A stretch of 64,000 bases of DNA from CALJFL01 sp963669435. Its GTDB lineage: Bacteria; Pseudomonadota; Gammaproteobacteria; Pseudomonadales; Halieaceae. The stretch covers positions 372,001 to 436,000 of the forward strand of contig OY770025.1 in NCBI GenBank assembly GCA_963669435.1, given 5' to 3'. The notes under the pieces were generated by a model that saw only the letters and a program-made list of their open reading frames with translations, made no database searches and had not been told where the DNA came from. Positions 1 through 8,221 of this stretch are shown here, piece by piece. Every line of letters begins with the position of its first letter. Within the stretch, counting starts at the first letter, position 1. A program made the position numbers and the translations under genes.

Positions 1-67
1 TAGCGCCACAGGCCTGGGCAGCCGAGAGTGAGCCCTTGAACTTATCCGGGCAGATTAAAACTTTCAT
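1..67 (-). CDS. Glycerate kinase, N-terminal fragment cut by window edge
   Basis: Reading the minus strand from an ATG at 67 gives 22 residues, MKVLICPDKFKGSLSAAQAC followed by GA, before the window ends. The pattern PDKFKGSLSA is the highly conserved N-terminus of the GarK/GlxK-type glycerate kinase family, which phosphorylates D-glycerate. Only the first 22 codons are visible, so completeness and regulation cannot be judged. It is co-oriented with the aromatic genes upstream, but nothing shows that it belongs to their pathway. Confidence rests on this one signature. Confidence 0.75.
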   Translation of the reverse strand, partial: MKVLICPDKFKGSLSAAQACGA

Positions 68-125
68 GACGAGCTTTCCGTGCCCGGGTGAGCTACCCAG
101 GCGGTACAGTAACAAGCGGTAACTA

Positions 126-473
126 TCAAAATACTTCGAGCTTCAGTAGGGCTGGTTCCCCTAACCAATACGCGTGATCAGTATGATCCGCCAGGTCGTC
201 GCCCGTCAATCCGTGCACCAGCACACTCAGGTCTTCGCGTTGTTGATCCAGCCAGGGGATCAACCCGTCGAAGTCGAGCGCGGTGAAAGCGAGCTGGCAG
301 CTCCAATGGGGATGGGGTCCCACGGGACGGCGATGCACCCGCCCCACTTTCACACCAAACTTGTCGCCAGCCTGCGAGCAAAGATCTGCTGCGCGCTCGA
401 CAGAGTCGGCATCAAAATACACATGCGCGTGGTAGGCACTGTGGCAGTTTATCGGGTGACGTGACACGAACAA
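126..473 (-). CDS. DOPA 4,5-dioxygenase family protein
   Basis: A small protein of 115 residues, the normal size for bacterial members of the DOPA 4,5-dioxygenase family. The family signature YHAHVYFD lies near residues 14-21, and further conserved His residues occur in RVHRRPVGPHPHWSCQLAF (about 45-63), the expected metal-binding pattern. Known members open catechol rings extradiolically or are uncharacterised. It lies about 150 bp downstream of the aldehyde dehydrogenase of the protocatechuate locus and on the same strand, so a side role on catecholic substrates is plausible but is inference. Confidence 0.8.
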   Translation of the reverse strand: MFVSRHPINCHSAYHAHVYFDADSVERAADLCSQAGDKFGVKVGRVHRRPVGPHPHWSCQLAFTALDFDGLIPWLDQQREDLSVLVHGLTGDDLADHTDHAYWLGEPALLKLEVF

Positions 474-625
474 AAACCTGCTGGGTTAATCGTCCCAGCA
501 TATAAGCTCGCCGGCGGATTGGCGAGTCAAAATAGATCGTAAGGATGCACTAACGGCAGCGGTTCAGGCTACTCGGCGTTTCCGCCACGGGGTAGTAGCC
601 AGGTTAACCACGGACACAAACTCTC

Positions 626-2068
626 CTAAAACGGGAACTTCTGCTCCCCGGTCTGGATAGTCACCCACTTCAACTCGGTGAACTCATCCATAGAGAATTT
701 GCCACCTTCCCTGCCCATGCCACTGTCCTTGACCCCGCCAAAAGGCACCACCGGCTCATCGCGGATTGTCGGGCCGTTAATATGCACCATGCCAGACTCC
801 AGTTCCTCAATCATCATCATGGACTTTTGCAGATCATTGGTAATCACTGCAGAGGTCAATCCGTACTCACTATCATTCGCCAGTTGCAGGGCATGGTGAT
901 GATCGTCCGCCTTGATCACCGAGGCGACGGGACCAAAACACTCGGTGCGAAATATACTCATCTGGTCGGTTACGTCGGCGAGCACGGTGGGATGATAGAA
1001 GTTACCCTCATGGGCTCCACCAGTAAGCAGGCGAGCACCATCCGCAACAGCCGCATCCACCTGCGCCTGAATAAATTCCGGCTGGGTACCGCGAATCAAT
1101 GGACCCACGACGACACCCGGTTCGCGCGGATCACCCCACTTGAGGCTGGCAACTTTGGCTGCAAACTTTTCGAGGAAGCTATCGTAAATTCCACTTTCGA
1201 CAATTACGCGTGAGCCGGTCATACACACCTGCCCCTGGTGCATAAAATTGCTAAATGCCGCTGCATTCACAGCGTAATCGACATTCGCATCGTCCAGTAC
1301 TATCAGCGGATTTTTGCCGCCCATTTCCAGCGTACATTTGGTGTTGTATTTCGCCGCAGTCGCAGCGATAGATTTACCTACACGCGTTGAACCCGTGAAA
1401 CTGACTTTTTTCAACCGGGGGTCGGCGATCAAACTGTCACCCAGGTCCGCACCCTGGGCCGGTAACACATTGAATACGCCGTCGGGCATCCCTGCCTCAC
1501 TGTAGATTTCTGCGAGCTTGAGGCCAATCACCGGTGTCACTTCCGAAGGTTTGAGGATAACCGCGTTACCGGCCGCCAGCGCCCATCCAACCTTGCGGTT
1601 GGATAAGAGCAGGGGGAAGTTAAAGGGCGAAATAGCCAACACAATGCCCAGGGGGCGACGAATACAATAGGACTTTACACCGGGGTAATCGGACAAATAC
1701 GTTTCACCGGTTACACGACGACACTCCCCGGCCATGGCGCGCATAAAGGCGGGTGTGTGTGTGGTCTCATAGCCAGCCTTGAACAAGGTAGAACCGGCTT
1801 CCGAGACCAGCACCTCCTGTAATTCCTGGGCACGTGACTCCATCACTGAAGCGGCCTTCAAAAACACCGCCTCGCGTGCCGAGGGAGACCAGATTTTCCA
1901 TTCCTGGAAACCTGCCCAGGCAGCATCCAGCGCGATTTCAGCGTCGGCTACCCCGGCCTGATGTACACGGGCATACAGCTCGCCAGTCGCTGGGTTGATA
2001 CTGTCAGCAAGCTTGCCCGACTGTGCCGGACTGTATCCGCCATTGAGATAAAGCTGGTATTCACTCAT
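626..2068 (-). CDS. Aromatic aldehyde dehydrogenase (vanillin/benzaldehyde/coniferyl aldehyde type)
   Basis: NAD(P)+-dependent aldehyde dehydrogenase of 480 residues, full length for the superfamily. Visible are the N169-region cofactor segment (SPFNFPLLL, about 147-155), the Rossmann motif FTGSTRVG (about 224-231), the general base Glu248 in LEMGGKNP and the nucleophile Cys282 in GQVCM. The overall pattern resembles vanillin and benzaldehyde dehydrogenases. It is the last gene of the ligU-ligK-ligJ-SDR-ALDH series, 38 bp after the coniferyl-alcohol-dehydrogenase-like SDR. That order suggests sequential alcohol to aldehyde to acid oxidation feeding protocatechuate. The exact substrate (vanillin, coniferaldehyde, benzaldehyde) cannot be decided from sequence. 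Confidence 0.85.
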   Translation of the reverse strand: MSEYQLYLNGGYSPAQSGKLADSINPATGELYARVHQAGVADAEIALDAAWAGFQEWKIWSPSAREAVFLKAASVMESRAQELQEVLVSEAGSTLFKAGYETTHTPAFMRAMAGECRRVTGETYLSDYPGVKSYCIRRPLGIVLAISPFNFPLLLSNRKVGWALAAGNAVILKPSEVTPVIGLKLAEIYSEAGMPDGVFNVLPAQGADLGDSLIADPRLKKVSFTGSTRVGKSIAATAAKYNTKCTLEMGGKNPLIVLDDANVDYAVNAAAFSNFMHQGQVCMTGSRVIVESGIYDSFLEKFAAKVASLKWGDPREPGVVVGPLIRGTQPEFIQAQVDAAVADGARLLTGGAHEGNFYHPTVLADVTDQMSIFRTECFGPVASVIKADDHHHALQLANDSEYGLTSAVITNDLQKSMMMIEELESGMVHINGPTIRDEPVVPFGGVKDSGMGREGGKFSMDEFTELKWVTIQTGEQKFPF

Positions 2069-2106
2069 TGTCTTCGTACCTTGTCTTCGAAACTTGTCTT
2101 CGTAAA

Positions 2107-2889
2107 TTAGTTAAGGCCATTCATTTCGCACTGAATATGCGAAAACATGCCACCGTCAGTGGGGATATTGGCGCCGCGGATCCAGCGACTTTCGTCGCTG
2201 CATAGGAAAGCGATAACCGGCGCAATATCATCGGACTGACCCGCGCGATCCATGATGCGCATATCCTCTTCCGCCCGTTCGCCAAGCGTCTTGAGAAAAT
2301 CCGCGAGGATCGGTGTTTCCACCGGGCCGGGACTGACACAGTTCATGCGAATACCACGATCGCGCCAGGTCCAGCGGTTTTGCATGGTCCAAACAATCAG
2401 GACTTCCTTGGAGAAGAAGTAACCCCGGTCATCGTCTACACCCAGCTCCGCACACAGGGCCTCCACAGAATCAAAGTTCCCACGCTCCTGGAATGCTTTT
2501 ACCTGCTCGACGGCCGCTGGCCAACCAGCACCGGCCAGGGAAGCGACATTTACGATGGTGCCCCCGTCTGACATCTTCGCCACCAGCAGTTCGGTCAAGT
2601 GCTGCAAGCCCAGCACATTCACCTTCATTACCGGTACTACTCCGGCGGTCGGCGGCAAGCCCGCAATATTGCACAAACCGTCCACGCCTTGCGGAATCTC
2701 CGCAACCGCCTGCGTGATGCTGTCCGGATTCGAGAGGTCGACAGCAATAAACTGCGCCACGTTCTCACTGGTCTCCTGGCGGTCCAGCCCGATCACTCGT
2801 GCGCCCGCGGCTGTGAGCACCCGCGCTGTTTCAGCACCTATGCCCGACGCGGCACCAGTTACCACAATCTGTTTTCCTGCAAGTGTCAT
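2107..2889 (-). CDS. Short-chain dehydrogenase, coniferyl-alcohol dehydrogenase-like
   Basis: Classical SDR of 260 residues. The cofactor loop TGAASGIG lies at 11-18, NIAG at about 74-77, the active-site Ser in NVASLAG near 117, and the catalytic Tyr157/Lys161 in YFFSK. Overall it resembles bacterial coniferyl-alcohol dehydrogenase (CalA) and 3-alpha-hydroxysteroid dehydrogenase sequences, including a long insertion between the Ser and the Tyr. It sits between ligJ and an aromatic aldehyde dehydrogenase on the same strand, which favours an aromatic alcohol as substrate. The family match is firm; the substrate is inference from context. Confidence 0.8.
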   Translation of the reverse strand: MTLAGKQIVVTGAASGIGAETARVLTAAGARVIGLDRQETSENVAQFIAVDLSNPDSITQAVAEIPQGVDGLCNIAGLPPTAGVVPVMKVNVLGLQHLTELLVAKMSDGGTIVNVASLAGAGWPAAVEQVKAFQERGNFDSVEALCAELGVDDDRGYFFSKEVLIVWTMQNRWTWRDRGIRMNCVSPGPVETPILADFLKTLGERAEEDMRIMDRAGQSDDIAPVIAFLCSDESRWIRGANIPTDGGMFSHIQCEMNGLN

Positions 2890-2908
2890 TATTCTGCCTC
2901 TTCAGTCT

Positions 2909-3919
2909 TTAAGAATTCTGCAGTCGAGCAAATACCCGGCGCGTGTTCCCTTCAAAAATTGCCTGCTTGTCTTCTGCGCTGATGTCGGCGTTGTCGATGT
3001 AGCGCCGGGTATCATCAAAATAATGCCCGGTTTCAGGATCGATACCGCGCACCGCCCCCACCATCTCCGAGGCGAATAGAATGTTCTTTACCGGTATGAC
3101 CTTGAGCAAAAGATCAATGCCTGCCTGGTGATAGACGCAGGTATCGAAATACACATTGTTCATCAGCAACTCATCCAGTGGCGGCAACTTCATCATGTCT
3201 GCCAGGCCGCGAAAGCGCCCCCAGTGATAGGGAACTGCGCCTCCCCCGTGAGGGATAATGAATTTGATGGTGGGAAAATCCTGGCAGACCGTTGATGTCA
3301 TCAACTGCATGAAGGCGGTGGTATCTGCACTTAAGTAATAAGAACCGGTGGTCTGAAACGCGTGGTTACAAGCGCCGCTCACGTGAATCATGGCAGGCAC
3401 ATCGAGTTCACACATCTTTTCGTAGATGGGGTACCAGTAGCGGTCACCCAGTGGTGGTGAATTCCAAAACCCACCCGAGGGATCCAGGTTGAGGTTAAAC
3501 CCCACAAAACCGAACTGCGTAACGCAGCGCTCTAATTCGGCAACGCTATTGGCCAGATCGGCGCCGGGCGTCTGTGGTAACTGACAGCCGCCCACGAAAT
3601 TGTTTGGGTACAGTTCGACCAGGCGATGGATAAGCTCGTTACAGTGCTCCGACCAAAACTTGCTGGTCAGCTCATTGCCCACATGATGCCCCATCCAACT
3701 GGCCCGGGGCGAGAATATGGTCAGGTCGGTGCCGCGTTCGGACTGCAACTTAAGCTGCGCATTTTCTACACTCTCACGCAACTGATCGTCACTGATATCG
3801 ATACTGCCTTTGACGTGTGGAAAAGCGGGATCGTCCGCCAGGTCGCGTTTCTGCTGCTCGCGGTACTGCCCCAATTCATCCGGCGCGGTGGTGTAGTGCC
3901 CATGGCAATCGATAATCAT
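2909..3919 (-). CDS. ligJ: 4-oxalomesaconate hydratase LigJ
   Basis: Amidohydrolase-superfamily protein of 336 residues matching the LigJ type of 4-oxalomesaconate hydratase, which converts the product of PDC hydrolysis into 4-carboxy-4-hydroxy-2-oxoadipate. Visible are the metal-binding start MIIDCHGHYTTAP (HxH at about 5-7), FSPRASWMGHH near 68-79, the His of IHVSGACNH (about 177-185), and IIPHGGGAVPYHWGRFRG near 219-236. The start overlaps the ligK stop by 4 bp (3916-3919), showing translational coupling, and ligU is coupled upstream in the same way. This is the intact lower-pathway order of protocatechuate 4,5-cleavage loci. Confidence 0.93.
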   Translation of the reverse strand: MIIDCHGHYTTAPDELGQYREQQKRDLADDPAFPHVKGSIDISDDQLRESVENAQLKLQSERGTDLTIFSPRASWMGHHVGNELTSKFWSEHCNELIHRLVELYPNNFVGGCQLPQTPGADLANSVAELERCVTQFGFVGFNLNLDPSGGFWNSPPLGDRYWYPIYEKMCELDVPAMIHVSGACNHAFQTTGSYYLSADTTAFMQLMTSTVCQDFPTIKFIIPHGGGAVPYHWGRFRGLADMMKLPPLDELLMNNVYFDTCVYHQAGIDLLLKVIPVKNILFASEMVGAVRGIDPETGHYFDDTRRYIDNADISAEDKQAIFEGNTRRVFARLQNS

Positions 3920-4620
3920 AGTGACCCACCTAACTCGTCCAGTGATTCCAGGTAAACCAGGCCGGCGTCTTCCAGACGTGGACGCATATTGTATATATCC
4001 AGGCCCAAAACTCCGCTGGCCAATTGTTCGCGTTTTGCGACCTCGTTGGCCTCGCGCTGCTGACTCGCCGCCAGCGCCTGCTCCGCCGAGTCACGGGGAA
4101 CCACTACGACGCCGTCGTCATCGGCAACGACCACATCGCCCGGCGTTACCATCTGGCCGGCACAGACAATGGGCACATTGACCGCGCCGAGCGTATTCTT
4201 TACCGTGCCGCGGGCCGAAATTGCCCGGCTCCACACCGGAAAGTTCATGTCTTCCAGGTCCCGTACATCGCGCACGCCGGCATCAATGACCAGACCGCGC
4301 ACGCCCCTTGCCTGGCAGGACGTCGCCAGTAGATCGCCGAACATGCCGTCGGTGTTATCGGTGGTGCAGGCAACGACCAGTACATCGCCCGGCTGGCATA
4401 GCTCGATAGCCACGTGCAACATCCAGTTATCACCCGGCTGCGCGAGGATGGTGATCGCGCTACCCGCCACTCTGGCCCTGCGGTAGATTGGCCGTATGCG
4501 CGGGCTCAGCAACCCGGTACGACCCTGGGCCTCATGAACGGTAGCCACCCCCAGTTCTGCAAGTGCATCGATAACACTCGCCGGAGCGCGTTGAATATTT
4601 TTTACTGCCACAGTCTTCAT
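3916..4620 (-). CDS. ligK: 4-carboxy-4-hydroxy-2-oxoadipate aldolase LigK
   Basis: RraA-fold aldolase of 234 residues that splits 4-carboxy-4-hydroxy-2-oxoadipate into pyruvate and oxaloacetate, the last step of the protocatechuate 4,5-pathway. Family features seen are GVATVHEAQGRTGLL (about 29-43), the metal/substrate loop GDLLATSCQARGVRGLVIDAG (about 97-117; Arg and Asp at its end) and VVADDDGVVVVPRD near 164-177. It overlaps both ligU upstream (4617-4620) and ligJ downstream (3916-3919) by 4 bp, so the three genes form one translationally coupled unit. Confidence 0.93.
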   Translation of the reverse strand: MKTVAVKNIQRAPASVIDALAELGVATVHEAQGRTGLLSPRIRPIYRRARVAGSAITILAQPGDNWMLHVAIELCQPGDVLVVACTTDNTDGMFGDLLATSCQARGVRGLVIDAGVRDVRDLEDMNFPVWSRAISARGTVKNTLGAVNVPIVCAGQMVTPGDVVVADDDGVVVVPRDSAEQALAASQQREANEVAKREQLASGVLGLDIYNMRPRLEDAGLVYLESLDELGGSL

Positions 4621-5708
4621 AAACTTTCTTCCCGGTTATAGACAGGCACATAAGCGGTGCCACGGCTGAGCAGGCGCGCCGTTCTGAGCACCCCCGCCTT
4701 GTTGATTACAGGCATGTCAGCTGATTCATCCACTTCCAACGTCACGGAGAACTCGCCGCTGGGATGCTCAACAGACAACTGCTTGCTGGCACCAGGTGGC
4801 ACGGTGATGAATTCGCTGGTGACCGCACCGGGGATAATGCAGGCGGTAGCCACGGAGACCGCTCCCAGTACGCCGACGGCGGCGTGACAACGGTGGGGAA
4901 TGAACGTGCGGGTATTCACCAGGCCACCGTGCAATGCCGGAGAGACCAGGGAAATCTTCGGCACCGCTTTGGCAGATACATCTCCCAGGTTCATCTGTGG
5001 GCCTGCCTGCAGACGCAGCGACTCGATCCGTTGGCGCAGGGCGTCGTTGGCATTCAGCTCGTCGGGAGATTCATATCCTGAAACACCGAGATCCTCGGCC
5101 CGCACAACAATGACTGGCATTCCATTGTCGACACAGGTCACCTCGATATCATCGATGACATCAATGACGTTGCCAGTGGGTAGCAGTGCTCCACAGATGG
5201 CCCCTGCCACATCCAGGTAGTGACACAACACCGCGGAAGCTGTTCCGGGAACGCCGTCGATCCGCGCATCCCCGGCGTACTCGACAGCACCATCGGGTGT
5301 AGAGAGCTGTAATTCACAGAGCTTGCCACTGTTAACCATGTGCACCCTGACAACGGTGGTTCCTCCATGCACCACCACCAGGCCACTCTCAACGGCATAG
5401 GGGCCAACGCCGGCCAGGATATTGCCGCAATTAGGTGTGACGTCCACGCTATCGGTGCCCACCACGACCTGGGCAAACAGGAAATCGACATCCGCATCCT
5501 CGCGGCTAGCAGGGCCAACGATAGCAACCTTGCTGGTCAGCGGGTCGGCGCCGCCGAGCCCGTCGATCTGCCGTTCGCCCCGCCCCATCAGGTCAAGCAG
5601 CAAGCGATCGCGAGCGACGGGTTCAACCGGCACGTCTGCGGCTGCCAGGTAGACGCCCTTGGAGCTACCGCCACGGAACTGCATGTATGGAATCTCGGCT
5701 TGCTTCAC
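4617..5708 (-). CDS. ligU: 4-oxalomesaconate tautomerase LigU (PrpF family)
   Basis: PrpF-family isomerase of 363 residues with the expected start IPYMQFRGGSSKGVYL (about 6-21), the CGNILAGVGPYAVESGLV segment near 98-115, and the HRCHAAVGVLGAVSVATACI segment near 268-287. LigU-type enzymes move the double bond of 4-oxalomesaconate before hydration by LigJ. It is the first gene of the minus-strand unit ligU-ligK-ligJ-SDR-ALDH. A LysR-type regulator starts divergently 224 bp away, so this operon and the regulator probably share a control region. Confidence 0.92.
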   Translation of the reverse strand: MKQAEIPYMQFRGGSSKGVYLAAADVPVEPVARDRLLLDLMGRGERQIDGLGGADPLTSKVAIVGPASREDADVDFLFAQVVVGTDSVDVTPNCGNILAGVGPYAVESGLVVVHGGTTVVRVHMVNSGKLCELQLSTPDGAVEYAGDARIDGVPGTASAVLCHYLDVAGAICGALLPTGNVIDVIDDIEVTCVDNGMPVIVVRAEDLGVSGYESPDELNANDALRQRIESLRLQAGPQMNLGDVSAKAVPKISLVSPALHGGLVNTRTFIPHRCHAAVGVLGAVSVATACIIPGAVTSEFITVPPGASKQLSVEHPSGEFSVTLEVDESADMPVINKAGVLRTARLLSRGTAYVPVYNREESL

Positions 5709-5932
5709 GTTATTTGCTTCTTATTACATGCATTTCAGTGTACGAAGCCCACACCTGAGCGCCCAATGCAAATTGATTGGACTACCATGCAAAAAGATAT
5801 ACGAACCTACTGTGACTCTTGCTGGGAGTGCATACACGACCTAAGCGGGGCCAATCACCCCGCTTTGTTATCGCCATGAGTTTTTGTTATGTTGTTGATT
5901 ACTGAGAATAATTATTCATAGCGGGTCGGCCG
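5709..5932. promoter_or_regulatory. Divergent control region between ligU operon and LysR regulator
   Basis: This 224-bp stretch lies between ligU (minus) and the LysR-type gene (plus) and must hold both promoters. Visible elements are an interrupted dyad CCAAT-N8-ATTGG at 5763-5780, which is a plausible LTTR-type site, and a perfect 8-bp stem hairpin AAGCGGGG/CCCCGCTT at 5843-5865. The hairpin is followed on the plus strand by only a short T run, so it could be a weak terminator, an attenuator for the regulator's leader or simply an operator. No promoter could be assigned with confidence. Confidence 0.45.
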
Positions 5933-7186
5933 GTGACTATCGATAGTTTTGGCATACCACAGATCAGCCTGCGCCACCTCAAGTCGGCGCTGTACGTGGC
6001 TGAATACAAAAACGTGACGCGCGCGGCGAACATGCTGAATCGTTCGCAGACCGCAGTGACCAAGGCGATTTCCGAACTGGAGGAGACGCTACAGCGCAAA
6101 CTCTTCGACCGTTCTTCTACCGGTATGATGCCCACTGTCTACGGCGAGGCCCTGGCTAAACGCATCAACGGTGCTGTTGCCGAGTTCGACGCCGCGCGAG
6201 CGGCGTTGGAGGACTTCAAGACCGGGGGTCGCTCGCAGCAGTCGGTGCCGGTGTTTAATATGGATGTGAGCTACAAGCGGCTGGCGGCCTTTATTGCCCT
6301 GCATGAAAAGCGCGACGTCGGCGGTGCCGCACAAGCACTGGGCATCACCAAGGCGGCGGTGTACAACTCCGTTCGACAGCTCGAAGAGCTTCTCGACACC
6401 GAGTTGTTCCAGCGTGAGCCCCACGGCGCCGCACCGACGCCCTATTGCAGAATTCTCGCCCGCCATACAAAGCTGGCCTTCGCCGAAATCAGGCACGCCA
6501 TCGAAGACCTGGCGAAACTCGATGGCGTCACCCAGGGTGCCGTTGCCATTGGCACCCTGCCCTACACCCGCACTTACCTTACGCCACGAGCCATTAATCG
6601 CCTGCTTGCAGCGCATCCCCAACTGGACGTATCTACCCAGGAAGGTGCCTACGATTTACTGGAGGCCGGGCTGCGCAGCGGTGACATCGACTGTATCGTT
6701 GGCGCTATACGCCCACAGGCTTCCAGTACGGATATCACCACCGAACAGTTGTTCGAGGACCGTCTGGCCATCATAGCCAGGAGCAATCACCCGCTTATGG
6801 ATAAGGCCAGCATTCAACTAAAAGACCTGCAGGGATTACAGTGGGTTTTACCAGCACGGAATACGCCCGCCCGCATGCTGTTTGACGAAACCATGCGCCA
6901 GCACAACATGGAGATTCCAGAGCACGCGGTACAAACCAGTTCATTATCGATGGTCAGGGGCTTGCTACTGGACAGCGACCGTGTGGCCCTGCTGTCAGAA
7001 CACCAGATTCATTACGACAAAGAGTTCGGCGTACTGTCGGCACTGCCCGTGGAACTCGCAGAGACCTACAGGCCTATCGGTATCACCATGCGCGCCCACA
7101 CTCAACCTTCCCCGGCGGCACAGCTTTTTCTCGACGAATTGCGTACCGTCGCGAAAGAGCTGGAAGCGACAACCAAACACAACTGA
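5933..7186 (+). CDS. LysR-type regulator with two tandem winged-helix domains
   Basis: Protein of 417 residues beginning with GTG, about 110 residues longer than a normal LTTR. Residues 11-70 form a typical LysR DNA-binding domain (LRHLKSALYVAEYKNVTRAA then LFDRSSTGMMPT). A second complete copy of the same pattern follows at about 112-170 (LAAFIALHEKRDVGGAAQAL, then LFQREPHGAAPT). The substrate-binding domain starts near 200 (TQGAVAIGTLPYTRTYL). It lies divergent from ligU and convergent with ligC, so control of protocatechuate catabolism is the obvious role, with a pathway intermediate as likely effector (inference). The duplicated DNA-binding domain is unusual. Confidence 0.85.
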   Translation: MTIDSFGIPQISLRHLKSALYVAEYKNVTRAANMLNRSQTAVTKAISELEETLQRKLFDRSSTGMMPTVYGEALAKRINGAVAEFDAARAALEDFKTGGRSQQSVPVFNMDVSYKRLAAFIALHEKRDVGGAAQALGITKAAVYNSVRQLEELLDTELFQREPHGAAPTPYCRILARHTKLAFAEIRHAIEDLAKLDGVTQGAVAIGTLPYTRTYLTPRAINRLLAAHPQLDVSTQEGAYDLLEAGLRSGDIDCIVGAIRPQASSTDITTEQLFEDRLAIIARSNHPLMDKASIQLKDLQGLQWVLPARNTPARMLFDETMRQHNMEIPEHAVQTSSLSMVRGLLLDSDRVALLSEHQIHYDKEFGVLSALPVELAETYRPIGITMRAHTQPSPAAQLFLDELRTVAKELEATTKHN

Positions 7187-7213
7187 GTAACGCGCGATCT
7201 TGTAGCATAGCCG

Positions 7214-8158
7214 CTAGGCTTGCAGACTCTGCTCCAGGCGATGCAGCGTTTCCATAGCCGGAAGGCAGCTGGCCACGCTGGCATTCGGCTCCCTGCCTTC
7301 GCGAATGGCCGCAACAAACTCACGATCCATCAACTCAATACCGTTCATCGAAGTGGCGGTGTTCGATAAGTCGATCGCATCACCCGTGCCAGTAAACAGG
7401 TCGTCATAACGCGCCACATAGGTACCGTTGTCACAGATGTAACGAAAGTCGCTGCCCAGGGGACCGTCGTTGTTGAACGACAGAGACAGCATGCACATCG
7501 CCCCACTCGGCACTTTCATGCCAATGCTCATATCCATGGCAATGCCCAACTCCGGGTGCACTGGACCCTGCAGCGCGAAACATTCCTCTACAACTTCACC
7601 GGTCTGGTATTGAAACAGATCCACGGTATGGCAAGCGTGATGCCACAACAGGTGGTCTGTCCAGGTGCGCGGCAGGCCAAGGGCATTAGTGTTACTGCGT
7701 CTGAAAAAATAGGTCTGCACGTTCAATTGCTGGATGTTCAACTCATTGGCCACCAGTCGCTGATGCACCCACTGGTGGCTGGGATTGAAGCGGCGCACAT
7801 GCCCAGTCATGGCTACCAGACCGGTCTGCCTGGCGGTCTGCGCCAGTGCTTGCGCATCGGCAAGATTATCCGCCATGGGAATCTCTACCAACACATGCTT
7901 CCCGGCCTGCAGCACCTGAATCGCTTGCATGGCATGTATTGGTGTTGGCGTGGCGAGAATTGCTGCTTCGACGTCGGGCGCGGACAGTCCCTCGGCGAGA
8001 TCCAGAGTCCAGCGACCAATACCGTAACGCGCTGCAACCTCGCGGGTTGCCAGCTCGTCACCCCCGACCAGGCAAGCCACTTCGACACCATCGATAGACG
8101 CAAGGGCATCGAGATGCTTGGCGCCAAAGGCACCCTCGCCCACCATGCAGATTTTCAC
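7214..8158 (-). CDS. ligC: 4-carboxy-2-hydroxymuconate-6-semialdehyde dehydrogenase LigC
   Basis: Gfo/Idh/MocA-fold oxidoreductase of 314 residues. It has an N-terminal nucleotide-binding motif (VGEGAFGAKHL, about 6-16), the EIPMADNLADA region near 94-104 (the family usually has EKP), and the HVRRFNPSHQWVH and TDHLLWHHACHTVDLFQY segments typical of LigC. The enzyme oxidises the hemiacetal form of CHMS to 2-pyrone-4,6-dicarboxylate. It is the last gene of the ligA-ligB-DUF1932-ligI-ligC series, with a 63-bp gap after ligI, and ends convergent with the LysR gene. Confidence 0.92.
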   Translation of the reverse strand: MKICMVGEGAFGAKHLDALASIDGVEVACLVGGDELATREVAARYGIGRWTLDLAEGLSAPDVEAAILATPTPIHAMQAIQVLQAGKHVLVEIPMADNLADAQALAQTARQTGLVAMTGHVRRFNPSHQWVHQRLVANELNIQQLNVQTYFFRRSNTNALGLPRTWTDHLLWHHACHTVDLFQYQTGEVVEECFALQGPVHPELGIAMDMSIGMKVPSGAMCMLSLSFNNDGPLGSDFRYICDNGTYVARYDDLFTGTGDAIDLSNTATSMNGIELMDREFVAAIREGREPNASVASCLPAMETLHRLEQSLQA

Positions 8159-8221
8159 TTGTGTTGCTCCATGCCCTTCAAATTAGCCCATCAAATTGGC
8201 CCATCACATTAGTCGATCACT

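Noticed and set aside
28..125. Possible terminator or short gene between the glycerate kinase and the DOPA-dioxygenase gene
   Set aside because: The GCCCGGGTGAGCTACCCAGGC tract has a small dyad but no T tract, and the kinase start with its upstream region explains the space.
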